Positions 44,370 to 53,737 of a DNA stretch of 64,000 nt are shown here, piece by piece; position 1 is the first letter of the stretch, and each line of letters opens with the position of its first letter. The translations under genes were made by a program, and so were the position numbers. A model generated the notes under the pieces. It had not been told where the DNA came from, made no database searches, and saw nothing but the letters and a program-made list of their open reading frames with translations. This DNA comes from Thermalbibacter longus (lineage in GTDB: Bacteria; Chloroflexota; Chloroflexia; Thermomicrobiales; Thermomicrobiaceae), in contig NZ_JAMSLR010000001.1 of NCBI RefSeq assembly GCF_023806485.1, forward strand, positions 595,836 through 659,835, given 5' to 3'.

Positions 44370-45956
44370 TCAGCGAGAAAACCGCCTTTGGTTGCTCTCG
44401 TCTGGTGTGGCGTGTGGCACGCTTGGTTTCGAGCTCTTCACAGCTCTGGGATCCCGTCGCGCGTAGCCTGTCGAGCTTCCTGTCCACCGCACGTACAGGG
44501 GGTCCACGACCTCGTCGAGCGGATAGATCGGTCGCCGGAGACAACGGAAGGGGAAGCGGGAGAGGTCTACGCTCCCGAGTCCCGGCGTGTCCACGTCGAT
44601 CGAGTGCTTCGTGATGGACGCATATCCCCCGCGCCAGCGCACGGCCGCCTTGACGACGATGATCTTCTGCTTCTCCGAATCGATTCCGACCGATTTGAGC
44701 TGCTGCAGGTCTCCTGGCGCTGTCTTGCGCGAGGTCAGTACCAGGTTGATCCCCTCCACCCGCACCACCGCCGTCGGCCCCATGCTGGCCGGTACGCCGG
44801 CGTTCTCCGGTCCCTCGTGCACGAACTCCCCGTCGCACAGCAGCCGTACCCGCCCGCGGATCGGCACTGGCCGGCCGTGCAGGTCGTCGGTTTTGCCACC
44901 GACCGTCGTCTCGACCATGCCCCCTACCCCGACGGCGAAGGCCGCGGCCACTGCCTCCGGGTCGGCGATGACGACGGTGGCCTCGCGGGCGCCCTGCGCC
45001 AGCAGCTCGGCCAGCAACACGGTGCCGTCGCCTGACGAACCGCCACCGATGTTGTCGCCGACGTCCACGAGCACCACCGGCCCCTCGGGATAGCCGATCG
45101 CCTCGGCTACGGCCTCTTTGGGCGGCACGTTCCGCACGCGAAACTCCTCGCGCAGCGACCATGCGAGAGCGGCGATCTCACTCGCGATACGCTCCGCCTC
45201 CGCAGGGTCGCCGTCGGTAATGGCTAGGACGCTCATCCCCGCGGTCGCAACGTCGGCGTAGGGGAAGCCCCCGGCGATCGTGATGGAGAGCGCTGCTCCT
45301 GTCCGCTCCAGCCCGAAGGCTCGCTCGAACAGCGTCTTCATCGGCGGGCGCTCGGTGTACATCGCTTGCGGCACCGGCAGGAGCGGCGTTTTGACGAGCA
45401 TCATCGCAGGCTGGATTTGCCCTTCGATCGTTGCCACCAGGAGCGACACTGCCTCTCGAGCCCGCTCGGCGGCGTCCACGTGCGGGTAGGTGTCGTAGCC
45501 CACCACGACGGTCGAGCCCGCGACCATCTCCGGGCCGATATTGGCGTGGAGGTCGAGCGTCACCGCTACCGGCAGCTCAGGCCCGATGATGGCTCGCACT
45601 CGGCGGACGACCTCGGCCTCGGCATCCGGATAGCCGTCGGCCACCATCGCTCCGTGCAGGGTCAGGACGATTCCGTCAGCGGGCAACGCCGCCTCGATCC
45701 GCATCACGAGCTCGTCGAGCAGTGACTCGAACGCCTCTCGCTCGACGAGTCCACTGGGCGTAGCGTGGGCGAAGAGTGTCGGGACGAGGTCGATGCCGCG
45801 CTCGCGACAGGCGTCCAGCACGCCGCCGAGCGAGTGGTTGGTACCGGCGTACGCCCAGAGCTGGTCACCGCGCGCAACGGTGAACGAGTCGAGCGTCGTC
45901 GGGACGGAAGCGAAGGTGTGCGTCTCGTGCATGATCCCGCCAGTCACGAGGCGCAT
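44370..45956 (-). CDS. M81-family metallopeptidase (MlrC-like)
   Basis: 528 residues. The family includes MlrC, which cleaves linearised microcystin peptides, and many uncharacterised homologues. N-terminal GGIMHETHTFA (a zinc-ligand His-Glu-x-His region), LTLHGAMVADGYPDAEAEV, DLHANIGPEM (zinc ligand), GYDTYPHVDAAERA and the C-terminal domain with DNIGGGSSGDGT are all present. ATG 45956 starts 4 bases after the IclR stop with GGAGGG upstream. Last gene of the aminotransferase-IclR-peptidase operon. The natural substrate is unknown; an amino-acid or beta-amino-acid-containing peptide is likely by family. Confidence 0.88.
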   Translation of the reverse strand: MRLVTGGIMHETHTFASVPTTLDSFTVARGDQLWAYAGTNHSLGGVLDACRERGIDLVPTLFAHATPSGLVEREAFESLLDELVMRIEAALPADGIVLTLHGAMVADGYPDAEAEVVRRVRAIIGPELPVAVTLDLHANIGPEMVAGSTVVVGYDTYPHVDAAERAREAVSLLVATIEGQIQPAMMLVKTPLLPVPQAMYTERPPMKTLFERAFGLERTGAALSITIAGGFPYADVATAGMSVLAITDGDPAEAERIASEIAALAWSLREEFRVRNVPPKEAVAEAIGYPEGPVVLVDVGDNIGGGSSGDGTVLLAELLAQGAREATVVIADPEAVAAAFAVGVGGMVETTVGGKTDDLHGRPVPIRGRVRLLCDGEFVHEGPENAGVPASMGPTAVVRVEGINLVLTSRKTAPGDLQQLKSVGIDSEKQKIIVVKAAVRWRGGYASITKHSIDVDTPGLGSVDLSRFPFRCLRRPIYPLDEVVDPLYVRWTGSSTGYARRDPRAVKSSKPSVPHATPDESNQRRFSR

Positions 45957-45960
45957 ACGT

Positions 45961-46752
45961 TCAACCCTCCACCGGCTCGGGGATGCGCCCGCCGATCGCC
46001 TGGCTGACGGCGAGCGAGGCATCCTTGACCGCTGCTCGTATCTCATCCGCCCGGGGGCCTGCTAGCCGAACAGCGGGCCCGGAGATGCTGATCGCCGCGA
46101 CGACGCGCCCCTGATGGTCGAAGACCGGCGCCCCGAAGCAGCAGGCACCCTCCTCGTTCTCCTCATGGTCTTCGGCCACGCCGCTCGCGCGCACGCGCTC
46201 GAGCTCGAGCCGCAGCGCCTCCGGGTCAGTGATCGTGTTCGGCGTCCGCTGTGGCAGGGGCCGCTGGAGGTGCCGGTCGAGCTCGGACTGGGGCAGGTAG
46301 GCCAGGATCGCCTTGCCCAGAGAGGTCGAGTGGGGGTAGTCGCGGGCACCGACCCGCGCGGCCATCCGCAGGCCATGGTCGCTCTCGATCATGTCGATGT
46401 AGACAATCTGACCGTTGTCGAGCACCGCGAGGTTGACGGTCTCGCGGAAGCGGCGGTGAAGTTCCTCGAGAGCCGGCCGGGCCACATGCCGAAGGTCGAT
46501 GGCACCGGTCGAGCGCTCGCCCAGGTAGGCCAGCCGCGTGCCCAGCCGGTACTGTCCGGTGATCGGGTCACGAGCCACGTAGCCGCGCTCCTCCAGGGTC
46601 TTCAGGATGCGGAATGCCGCCGACGGAGTAGTGCCCACGCGGCGCGCCAGCTCGGTGGGCCCGAGTGGCCGTTTCCCGTCAGCCAGTGCCTCGAGGATGT
46701 CCAGGGTCCGAAGGACGACGGCGATGGTGTAGTCCCGCGTCTTCTGGCCCAT
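45961..46752 (-). CDS. IclR-family transcriptional regulator
   Basis: 263 residues. N-terminal winged HTH (about 8-70: VLRTLDILEALADGKRPLGPTELARRVGTTPSAAFRILKTLEERGYV) and the C-terminal effector domain (about 85-255: AVLDNGQIVYIDMIES, LGKAILAYLP, AAISISGP). ATG 46752 lies 9 bases after the aminotransferase stop, so it is within an operon with its probable targets. It likely binds the palindrome at 48096-48112. Confidence 0.93.
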   Translation of the reverse strand: MGQKTRDYTIAVVLRTLDILEALADGKRPLGPTELARRVGTTPSAAFRILKTLEERGYVARDPITGQYRLGTRLAYLGERSTGAIDLRHVARPALEELHRRFRETVNLAVLDNGQIVYIDMIESDHGLRMAARVGARDYPHSTSLGKAILAYLPQSELDRHLQRPLPQRTPNTITDPEALRLELERVRASGVAEDHEENEEGACCFGAPVFDHQGRVVAAISISGPAVRLAGPRADEIRAAVKDASLAVSQAIGGRIPEPVEG

Positions 46753-46761
46753 CTACGCCTC

Positions 46762-48102
46762 CTACTGTCGCGCCAGCTCCCGGGCGACCGTCTCGATGAC
46801 GTTCAGCGCGTGGTCGAGGCAGTCATCGTCATGGGCCAAGGAGAAGCCTGCGTGACCGGGTAGCCCCAGGTAGGCATGGAAGTAAAGCCCGCGTTTCAGA
46901 CATCCCAGCACGAAGCGCCGGTGTAGCGCCTCATCGCTCGCGACTGCCTCCGCCCAGGTCACGACGGGCTCCCGCCGGCCGAAGTACAACCCGAAGCGGG
47001 CTCCCAGCCCTTGGATTCGGGCCGGTATGCCCGCCCGGTCGAAGATGCTCTGCGCCTCGTCGTAGAAACGCGCGGCCCGCCGGCCCAGTTCGACGTACAC
47101 CCCTGGCGATTCGAGGGCTTCGAGCGTGGCCCGGGCCGCCAGCACACCTAGGAGCTGGCCAGTATATGTCCCGCTGTGGGCGACGGGGCCAGCAGGGGAG
47201 AGGTGTTCCATCAGGTCGGCTCGCCCGCAGATTGCTGCCAGCGGCAGTCCGCTGGCCAGCGCTTTGGCGAGCGTGCAGAGGTCGGGGGTCACCCCGTAGA
47301 ACTCCTGTGCGCCGCCGAGCGCCATTCGGAACCCGGAGAGGACTTCGTCGAAGATCAGCACGATCCCCTCTTCCTGCGTGCGCTGCCGCAGGTGAGCCAG
47401 AAACCCGGGCAGCGGCGGGATGCAGCCAGCGTTGTAATGGACTGGCTCGCAGATGACCGCCGCCACTTCACCCCGGTGGCGGGCGAGCGCGCGATCGAAG
47501 GCATCAGGATCGTTCCAAGGCACGATCACCAAGTCCTGTCCGTAGGTGTCCGGCACACCTCCCGACGCCGGCACTGGTACGTCCGAGCCGGTTCCTTCGG
47601 CTGCGCGAAAGAGAAACGGCTCGGCCAGGCCGTGGAAGTGACCGGCGAACGTGAGGAGCTTGCGGCGTCCGGTCACGTGGCGGGCCAGGCGTACCGCGAC
47701 CAGGTTGGCCTCGGTCCCGGTGACCGCGAAGCGCACCCGCTCGGCGCAGGGGATGACCCGGCAGAGCGTCGTGGCCAGGCTCACATGATGCTCGGTCTCG
47801 GAAGCGGTCAGGATCCCGGCCGCGAGTCCCAATTGCACGGCTCTGTTCACGGCTGGGTGGCCATGGCCGAGCAGAACAGCGCCGTTGGCCATGTTGAAAT
47901 CGAGGTAACGCTTGCCCTCTAAGTCGTAGAGATACGGCCCCTCGGCGCGGGTGGCATAGAACGGGCGGCCCAGGTAAGGGTGCCAGCGTAGCCCGGCGGT
48001 AACGCCTCCCGCGAGCGATTGCCGCGCCTCGGCATAGAGCTGTCCAGCGGCCGTCGGGCTGACCTGGCCCACGAGCGCCCCCATCCCGTCGAGGTATTTC
48101 AT
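46762..48102 (-). CDS. Class III aminotransferase (glutamate-1-semialdehyde aminomutase-like)
   Basis: 446 residues. PLP-dependent fold: phosphate-binding GTEANLVAVRLARH (about residues 125-138), IFDEVLSGFR (Asp for pyridine N) and the Schiff-base Lys in LAKALASGLPLAAICG. Close in type to GSA aminomutase and beta-amino-acid aminotransferases, but context (IclR, M81 peptidase, no heme genes) argues for catabolism rather than heme synthesis. The start is placed at ATG 48102, 25 bases downstream of the predicted transcription start; a longer frame to 48135 would overlap the -10 box. ATG 48084 is another option. First gene of the operon. Confidence 0.85.
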   Translation of the reverse strand: MKYLDGMGALVGQVSPTAAGQLYAEARQSLAGGVTAGLRWHPYLGRPFYATRAEGPYLYDLEGKRYLDFNMANGAVLLGHGHPAVNRAVQLGLAAGILTASETEHHVSLATTLCRVIPCAERVRFAVTGTEANLVAVRLARHVTGRRKLLTFAGHFHGLAEPFLFRAAEGTGSDVPVPASGGVPDTYGQDLVIVPWNDPDAFDRALARHRGEVAAVICEPVHYNAGCIPPLPGFLAHLRQRTQEEGIVLIFDEVLSGFRMALGGAQEFYGVTPDLCTLAKALASGLPLAAICGRADLMEHLSPAGPVAHSGTYTGQLLGVLAARATLEALESPGVYVELGRRAARFYDEAQSIFDRAGIPARIQGLGARFGLYFGRREPVVTWAEAVASDEALHRRFVLGCLKRGLYFHAYLGLPGHAGFSLAHDDDCLDHALNVIETVARELARQ

Positions 48103-48112
48103 TGAATGAAAT
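48096..48112. promoter_or_regulatory. IclR-type palindromic operator over the start codon
   Basis: ATTTCATT-G-AATGAAAT, a perfect 17-base palindrome of the TTTCAxxxxTGAAA type typical of IclR regulators. It lies about 15-31 bases downstream of the predicted start point and includes the proposed ATG, so bound protein would block elongation or initiation. Confidence 0.7.
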
Positions 48113-48133
48113 ATGTATCCACTAGCTGAACTC

Positions 48134-48161
48134 ATTATACTGACCTAAAGGATCGTGTCAA
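48134..48161 (-). promoter_or_regulatory. Consensus sigma70 promoter for the aminotransferase-IclR-M81 operon
   Basis: Minus strand TTGACA (48161-48156), 16 bases, TATAAT (48139-48134), both hexamers perfect. The adjacent 48162-48491 interval shows no credible gene and nothing else I can identify. Confidence 0.88.
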
Positions 48162-48491
48162 GTCGCCGCGGGGCGTCGAACCGCACTCCATATACCAGTG
48201 CTCGTACTCGACGCGGGCATAGGGCTGAAGGCTGGCGCGTGGCGACCGGTGGATCGCTCAGACAAAGCTCCGTGGACAGCCGACCTCGGACGGGGCACGG
48301 CAGGCGGGGGCTACCTGTGAGCACCGGGCATCTCGGGCGACAGTGGCCTAGGGGCAGCCAGGTCACCGAGCGGTCGGACGCGCGCGGTCGATTTCAGGCA
48401 CAATCGTCTGAGGCACTCGATAGAGGGTGCCCCGAGATGCTCGCGATTCCGTCGTCGGGGGCATCCGGCTCTGCAAGAAGCGAGGCAAGTC

Positions 48492-49856
48492 GTGTCTTCG
48501 TTGCCACTCGTCGCCATCGTCGGCCGACCCAACGTGGGGAAGTCGACGCTCTTTAACCGGATCATCGGGCAGCGCCGCGCGATAGTCGAAGACCTGCCAG
48601 GTACGACCCGCGACCGCCTCTACGGCGAGGCGGAATGGGGTGGCATACGCTTTGGACTGTTCGATACCGGTGGCCTCCTCTCCGAGGAGGAGATCCAAGC
48701 GTCCACGCAGCGAGAGATTTCCAAGGCCACGAGGGAGCAAGCCGAGCTTGCGCTTGAGCAAGCCGACCTCATCCTCTTCCTGGTAGACGCGTCAGCGGGA
48801 TTAACCGCTGGCGACTGGGAAGTCGCCGAACTCCTGCGCCGGTCGACCAAGCCTGTGCTCCTGGTGGCGAACAAGGCGGAATCGCGCGAACGCCAGCTCG
48901 ACGCGGTGCAGTTCTACGAACTGGGCCTAGGCGATCCGATCACCGTCTCGGCCGCGCACGGCGTGGGCGTCGGCGATCTGCTGGACGAAATCGTCCGGCG
49001 GCTCCCGCGCGTTGAGCCACCCCTCGAGGTCGATCAGCCCAAGATCGCGATCGTCGGCCGGCCGAATGTCGGCAAGTCAGCTCTGCTCAACGCGATCCTC
49101 GGTCAGCCGCGGCAGATCGTTTCGCCCGTGCCTGGCACGACCCGTGATGCGGTCGATACCCAGATCGTCTGGAAGGGGCAGCCGGTTACCCTGATCGACA
49201 CCGCCGGCATCAGGAGACCGGGACGGATCGAGCGCGGAGTGGAGCGCTACAGCGTGATGCGGGCCCGGCGAGCGATCGAACGCTGCGATGCGGCGATCCT
49301 GGTCGTCGACGCGAGTGAGCCATACACCGCGCAGGATCAGCACGTGGCTGGAGCGATTTTGGACGCTCGCAAGGGCGTCGTCGTGGCAGTCAACAAGTGG
49401 GACCTCTTCCAGCATATGGAGGGGGCTGAGGAGGCCTATCGCGAGGAGGCACAAGAGACGTTCGACTTCATGCCCTGGGCTCCGCTGGTCTTTACCTCGG
49501 CGCTAACTGGCCTGAACATCGAACAAGTCATGGACTTGGCACTGCTGGTGGTGGCGGAGCGGTCTCGGCGCATCCCGACAGCCGAGTTGAATCGACTGCT
49601 CCGTGACGCCGTCCAGCGTCACCCGCCCCCGTCCAAGCCCGGAAAGTGGGTCAAGTTCTACTACGCGACTCAGGCTGGCGTGAACCCGCCGACCTTCGTC
49701 TTCTTCTGCCGCAATGCTGATGGCGTTCATTTCTCCTACAAGCGGTATCTGGAAAATACCATTCGCCGGGAATACGGCTTCATCGGCACTCCGATCGAGC
49801 TGATCTTCCGGGAGCGCTCCCGGCGCGAAGCGGAGGAGTCGAGACGGAGGAGATAG
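48492..49856 (+). CDS. der: Ribosome biogenesis GTPase Der (EngA)
   Basis: 454 residues. Double G-domain GTPase needed for 50S assembly. G1: GRPNVGKST near residue 12, DTGG near 57, NKAE near 127; G2: GRPNVGKSA near 187, DTAG near 237, NKWD near 302. The C-terminal KH-like domain ([22 protein letters not shown]) is complete. GTG 48492 gives [14 protein letters not shown]. Followed by a strong hairpin and then glyA. Confidence 0.96.
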   Translation: MSSLPLVAIVGRPNVGKSTLFNRIIGQRRAIVEDLPGTTRDRLYGEAEWGGIRFGLFDTGGLLSEEEIQASTQREISKATREQAELALEQADLILFLVDASAGLTAGDWEVAELLRRSTKPVLLVANKAESRERQLDAVQFYELGLGDPITVSAAHGVGVGDLLDEIVRRLPRVEPPLEVDQPKIAIVGRPNVGKSALLNAILGQPRQIVSPVPGTTRDAVDTQIVWKGQPVTLIDTAGIRRPGRIERGVERYSVMRARRAIERCDAAILVVDASEPYTAQDQHVAGAILDARKGVVVAVNKWDLFQHMEGAEEAYREEAQETFDFMPWAPLVFTSALTGLNIEQVMDLALLVVAERSRRIPTAELNRLLRDAVQRHPPPSKPGKWVKFYYATQAGVNPPTFVFFCRNADGVHFSYKRYLENTIRREYGFIGTPIELIFRERSRREAEESRRRR

Positions 49857-49862
49857 CCCGCT

Positions 49863-49914
49863 CCCCAGCGACGGACCTCGCGTGCCTGGCGCAGGCAGCG
49901 AGCGAGGGCTGGGG
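49863..49914 (+). terminator. Nested hairpin after der
   Basis: Outer stem CCCCAGC/GCTGGGG (49863-49869 and 49908-49914) encloses CTCGC-G-TGCCTG(GCG)CAGGCA-GCGAG (49877-49902). Starts 6 bases after the der stop; no U-run. Confidence 0.55.
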
Positions 49915-50014
49915 TGGGGGGCACGTTGTCGAGCGACACCCCTGCTGCGGCTGTGCTAGACTGCCGCACGAATACCTGTGCCCCAGGCGTGAAGCGATAG
50001 GAGGGTTGCACTGG

Positions 50015-51292
50015 ATGGACAATATGCTGTGGGACTGGGACCCGGAGATCGCCGAAGCGATTGCGCGCGAGGAACGGCGCCAGCTCAGTACGATCGAGCT
50101 GATCGCGTCGGAGAACTTCACCAGCCCGGCGGTCATGGCAGCGGTAGGATCGATCCTTACGAACAAGTACGCGGAGGGATACCCCGGCAAGCGCTACTAT
50201 GGGGGCTGCGAGTACGTCGACCGGGCGGAAGAGCTGGCGATCGAACGCGCGAAGCGACTCTTCGGAGCCCAGCATGTCAACGTGCAGCCGCACTCGGGGG
50301 CACAGGCGAATATGGCGGCCATGCTGGCGGTTCTACAGCCCGGCGATCGAATCATGGGCTTGAGCTTGCAGCAGGGTGGCCACTTGACCCACGGCATGCA
50401 GGTCAACTTCTCCGGTCGCCTGTTCGAGCCGCACTTCTATACCCTGCATCCGGAAAGCGAGTTGTTGGACTACGACCTCATCCGGCAACAGGTTCGCGAG
50501 GTGCGACCCAAGTTGATCATCGCCGGGTACAGCGCGTACTCGCGGACGATCGACTTCGCGCGTTTCCGTGAGATCGCGGACGAGGTGGGCGCGATCCTGA
50601 TGGCCGACATCGCGCACATCGCCGGCATCGTCGCGGCAGGGCTTCACCCGAGCCCTGTCGGAGCCGCTCAGATCGTGACCACGACGACGCACAAGACGCT
50701 GCGCGGGCCGCGTGGCGGCATGATCCTCTGCGACGAGGAGTATGCGTCGGCCATCGACAAGACTGTATTCCCTGGCACCCAGGGTGGGCCACTCATGCAT
50801 ATCATCGCGGGCAAGGCCGTGGCCTTCGGCGAGGCACTCAAGCCGGCGTTTCGGGACTATATCGAGCGTGTCCTGGAGAATGCCCGGGTTCTGGCCGAGA
50901 CGTTGCAAGCCGAGGGCTTCCGAATCGTGTCTGGGGGTACCGACAACCATCTGATGCTGGTTGATCTAACCCCGCTCGGCATCAGCGGGCGTAAGGCGGA
51001 GCGGGCGCTCGACGCCGTCGGCATCACCGTGAACAAGAACGCGATCCCGAACGATCCGCGGCCACCGGCACAGGCCAGTGGGATCCGGCTGGGCACTCCA
51101 GCTATGACCACGCGCGGCTTCGGGCCTGAGGAGATGCGGTTGACTGGCCGGCTGATCGCCAGGGTTCTGCGCAATCCGGACGACGAGGGGGTACGCGAGC
51201 GCGTCCGAGGCGAGGTGAGCGAGCTAGTGGGGCAGTTCCCGCTGCCCGGCGCGCCGAGACTGAGTGTGGTCGAGCAGGCGGCGCAGGACTAG
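50015..51292 (+). CDS. glyA: Serine hydroxymethyltransferase
   Basis: 425 residues. PLP enzyme: serine + THF to glycine + 5,10-methylene-THF. Family landmarks: [44 protein letters not shown], the PLP Lys in [14 protein letters not shown] and [18 protein letters not shown] 50015 lies 10 bases after AGGAGG (49999-50004); a TTG at 50006 abuts that site. Upstream is der; downstream, 18 bases away, a WecA-like gene. Confidence 0.97.
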   Translation: MDNMLWDWDPEIAEAIAREERRQLSTIELIASENFTSPAVMAAVGSILTNKYAEGYPGKRYYGGCEYVDRAEELAIERAKRLFGAQHVNVQPHSGAQANMAAMLAVLQPGDRIMGLSLQQGGHLTHGMQVNFSGRLFEPHFYTLHPESELLDYDLIRQQVREVRPKLIIAGYSAYSRTIDFARFREIADEVGAILMADIAHIAGIVAAGLHPSPVGAAQIVTTTTHKTLRGPRGGMILCDEEYASAIDKTVFPGTQGGPLMHIIAGKAVAFGEALKPAFRDYIERVLENARVLAETLQAEGFRIVSGGTDNHLMLVDLTPLGISGRKAERALDAVGITVNKNAIPNDPRPPAQASGIRLGTPAMTTRGFGPEEMRLTGRLIARVLRNPDDEGVRERVRGEVSELVGQFPLPGAPRLSVVEQAAQD

Positions 51293-51310
51293 CCTGCGAC
51301 GGGTCAGGCG

Positions 51311-52408
51311 ATGGAGCGGGCGCTGATCGCATTGGTGACCGGGATCGTCAGCGCGGGGGTGACGGCGTTGGCCGTGCCCCGGTTGATTCGCGTTGCCGAG
51401 CGCTACGACGCCCTCAGTTACCCGACCGAGGAGCGCTGGGTGCACCAGAGACCGGTGGCACGTATCGGCGGGGTCGCGATGTTCCTCGGTTTCACTGCGG
51501 GCATCGCTCTCACGTTTAGCCTACCCGTGGAGCGATTCCCGGTCGAGGTGGAGCGGATCGCGCTGCTGCTCGCCGGCGCGGCGATCGTCGTCGGCACCAT
51601 CCTCTATGATGACCTGTTCGGGATGTCGCCATTTACGAAGCTGGGCTGCCAGCTCCTGGCCGCCGCCGTAGTCATCGTACCCCGCCTGCGGGGGCCAGAG
51701 CACGGGCTGGTCATCGAGCAGTTCAACAATCCGTTCGGTGGCGTTGTGGTGTTACCGATCGGGCTGGCGATCGCCTTCACGTTCTTCTGGATCGCCGGGA
51801 TGATGAACACCCTGAACTGGGTGGATGGGTTGGATGGCCTGGCTGGGGTGGTCACCCTGGTTGCCTCCGCTGTCCTGTTCATCCACACGTTCTTCCGCCC
51901 GGCGGGCAACCCTCAGTTCACCATCTCCCTGCTAGCGGTCGCACTCGGCGCGGTAGTCATCGGCTTCCTGCCGTACAACTGGCATCCCTCCCGGATCATC
52001 ATGGGGGACTGCGGCGCCATGTTTCTCGGATACACGCTGGCCGTGGTCGCGATCATCGGTGGGGCGAAGATCGCGACTGCTCTGCTGGCACTCTGGCTCC
52101 CGATCCTAGACGTCGCCTGGTTGATCCTCTATCGCATCCTCAATGGTCGCTCGCCCCTGGTCGCCGATCGGGGCCACCTGCACCACCGGCTGCTGGACCT
52201 CGGGTGGTCGCAGCAACGAATCGTCCTGCTCTTCGGTGCCATCTCTGCCGGATTCGGGGCGGCCGCGTTACTGATCCCGGCACCGGTTTATAAGCTAGTA
52301 ACGCTCATCGTGGCCGGTCTGGTCGGGCTGGCGCTGCTGGCAGCGCTGGCACGCTATCGGCCTGAACAACCTGCGGGTTCGGTCGCTGAAGTGAGCCGGA
52401 GGCTCTAG
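51311..52408 (+). CDS. Undecaprenyl-phosphate GlcNAc-1-phosphate transferase-like (WecA/TagO family)
   Basis: 365 residues with about ten membrane segments. Transfers a sugar-1-phosphate to undecaprenyl phosphate, starting polysaccharide or wall-polymer synthesis. Signature elements: EERWVHQRPVARIGGVAMFLGF at the start, the DDLFGM aspartate pair, MNTLNWVDGLDGLAG, MGDCGAMFLGY and the HLHHRLLDLGWS histidine loop that separates WecA from MraY. ATG 51311 follows glyA by 18 bases. Confidence 0.92.
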   Translation: MERALIALVTGIVSAGVTALAVPRLIRVAERYDALSYPTEERWVHQRPVARIGGVAMFLGFTAGIALTFSLPVERFPVEVERIALLLAGAAIVVGTILYDDLFGMSPFTKLGCQLLAAAVVIVPRLRGPEHGLVIEQFNNPFGGVVVLPIGLAIAFTFFWIAGMMNTLNWVDGLDGLAGVVTLVASAVLFIHTFFRPAGNPQFTISLLAVALGAVVIGFLPYNWHPSRIIMGDCGAMFLGYTLAVVAIIGGAKIATALLALWLPILDVAWLILYRILNGRSPLVADRGHLHHRLLDLGWSQQRIVLLFGAISAGFGAAALLIPAPVYKLVTLIVAGLVGLALLAALARYRPEQPAGSVAEVSRRL

Positions 52409-52412
52409 GACG

Positions 52413-52850
52413 ATGCCGATCTACGAGTACCGCTGCCTGGCGTGTCGTCGGCGCTTCAGCGTGTTCTATCGCTCGTTCAGCGCGGTCTCGGAGACCGCCA
52501 TCTGCCCGCGCTGCGGCGCCACACGTGTGGAGCGGCTCATCTCCCGGGTGACCGTGCTGCGTGGCCAATCAGGCGATGGCGACTTCGAGGACGCGGACGA
52601 CTCCTTCGACGAGGAACTGGCGGATGGGGACGAAGATTGGCCGCCGCTCGACGAGGAGGGTATCCCTGACACGGATGATCCGCGAGAGCTGGCGCAATGG
52701 ACGCGGCGCATGAGCGCGGAACTCGGCGAGCCACTCGATCCCGCGCTCGACCAGGCACTAACCGATCTCGAGCGAGGAGCCGACCCCGACGAGGTCTTCG
52801 AGCGGCTAGAGTCCGAGCCCCCGCCCGAAGCGCCGAGCGAGACTGCGTGA
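52413..52850 (+). CDS. FmdB-type zinc-ribbon protein with acidic tail
   Basis: 145 residues. The N-terminal ~45 residues are the FmdB regulatory zinc ribbon (MPIYEYRCLACRRRF, then ICPRCGATRVERLIS; four Cys in two CxxC pairs). The rest is strongly acidic (DFEDADDSFDEELADGDED) and probably disordered. ATG 52413 starts 4 bases after the WecA-like stop, so it is probably in the same operon. Function of the family is unclear; it is not the same domain as FmdE at 19310. Confidence 0.82.
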   Translation: MPIYEYRCLACRRRFSVFYRSFSAVSETAICPRCGATRVERLISRVTVLRGQSGDGDFEDADDSFDEELADGDEDWPPLDEEGIPDTDDPRELAQWTRRMSAELGEPLDPALDQALTDLERGADPDEVFERLESEPPPEAPSETA

Positions 52851-52861
52851 GATAGCCCGGC

Positions 52862-53047
52862 TTACTGGAGCAACAGGTCGAACTTCGGCTGATGGGGCTC
52901 TCGGTGGGGCCAGACCCGATCGACCGCGTGCGTAAGATGATCACGCTGGCTGGCGACGACCAGCCCGAGCAGTAATCCGCCGACTCCGCCCATCGCGAGC
53001 CCGAGCACCAGCCAGCGCCATCCGCTTTTGACCGCGCGGTAGCTCAC
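52862..53047 (-). CDS. Small single-span membrane protein
   Basis: 61 residues: one transmembrane helix (residues ~10-33, WLVLGLAMGGVGGLLLGLVVA) and a polar C-terminus. GTG 53047 has GAGAGGG just upstream and begins 15 bases after the rsfS stop, so it is probably co-transcribed with rsfS. No family recognised. Confidence 0.55.
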   Translation of the reverse strand: MSYRAVKSGWRWLVLGLAMGGVGGLLLGLVVASQRDHLTHAVDRVWPHREPHQPKFDLLLQ

Positions 53048-53062
53048 CGCCCTCTCGCACTT

Positions 53063-53434
53063 CTACTGGATGACCAGAACCCGCTGGGCATCGGCCCAGC
53101 GCTCTTCGAGCCGGTAGAAGGCGCGCTGCTCGGGGGTGAAGAGGTGGATCAGCACGCTCCCGTAATCGAGCACTACCCAGCCAGACTCCGCCTCGCCTTC
53201 CTTGCGGGCCGGCTCGACCCCGGCCTCGCTGAGCGCCTCGAGGATGCGGAAGTTCATGGCGCGGAGCTGACGCGTATTGTCGGCAGTGCAGATGACGAAA
53301 AGATCGAAGAATGGCGTCAGATGCTGAAGGTCGAGCACCTGGACGTCGGTTGCGAGTGCGTCGGCCGCGGTCTCGGCAGCGAGCTTGGCGATTTCGACGG
53401 CGCTCAGCGTTACCTCCTGCTGTACTCGAACCAT
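53063..53434 (-). CDS. rsfS: Ribosomal silencing factor RsfS (Iojap/DUF143)
   Basis: 123 residues. Binds L14 and blocks subunit joining in starved cells. Typical segments: DVQVLDLQHLTPFFDLFVICTADNTRQLRAM, GWVVLDYGSVLIHLFTPEQRAFYRLEERW. ATG 53434 is chosen for GAGAGGTG 5 bases upstream; a GTG at 53440 would overlap that site. Transcribed from the promoter at 53580-53608 together with the tRNA upstream. Confidence 0.94.
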   Translation of the reverse strand: MVRVQQEVTLSAVEIAKLAAETAADALATDVQVLDLQHLTPFFDLFVICTADNTRQLRAMNFRILEALSEAGVEPARKEGEAESGWVVLDYGSVLIHLFTPEQRAFYRLEERWADAQRVLVIQ

Positions 53435-53482
53435 GGACACCTCTCGAAATCACGAGTGCTCCACAGCGCAGATGCTGCGGGC

Positions 53483-53557
53483 TGGTGGGCCTGGTAGGAT
53501 TCGAACCTACGACCTTGAGGTTATGAGCCCCTTGCTCTGCCGCTGAGCTACAGGCCC
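53483..53557 (-). tRNA. tRNA with CAT anticodon (tRNA-Met or tRNA-Ile2)
   Basis: 75 bases including an encoded CCA. Acceptor GGGCCTG/CAGGCCC, discriminator A, D-stem GCTC/GAGC, anticodon loop CTCATAA, T-arm GTAGG(TTCGAAT)CCTAC. Pair 1-72 is G-C, so not the initiator. Acceptor bases 4-5 are C-C, the state E. coli TilS prefers in tRNA-Ile2, so this copy is the better Ile2 candidate; the other CAT tRNA is at 2979. Confidence 0.93.
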
Positions 53558-53579
53558 AAAACGCATCCGCTGCAATCAC

Positions 53580-53608
53580 ATTGTAGCTGGCTGAAGGTCG
53601 CTCGGCAA
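53580..53608 (-). promoter_or_regulatory. Promoter for tRNA(CAT)-rsfS
   Basis: Minus strand TTGCCG (53608-53603), 17 bases, TACAAT (53585-53580), 22 bases upstream of the tRNA 5' end. Confidence 0.65.
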
Positions 53609-53737
53609 GAATCAGCGCGCTGCGCTCGGTCCGAGAAATGGGCGTACGAACGCACGCCGCGGTAAATCGAGAGCTGGCCTGCGAGGGACGACGTACCAGG
53701 GAGTGTTACCATTTGCGCGGGAATCCGGAGGTCGGGA

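Noticed and set aside
48155-48556. Open frame across the der upstream region
   Set aside because: No start signal, composition of a shadow frame, overlaps der in another frame.
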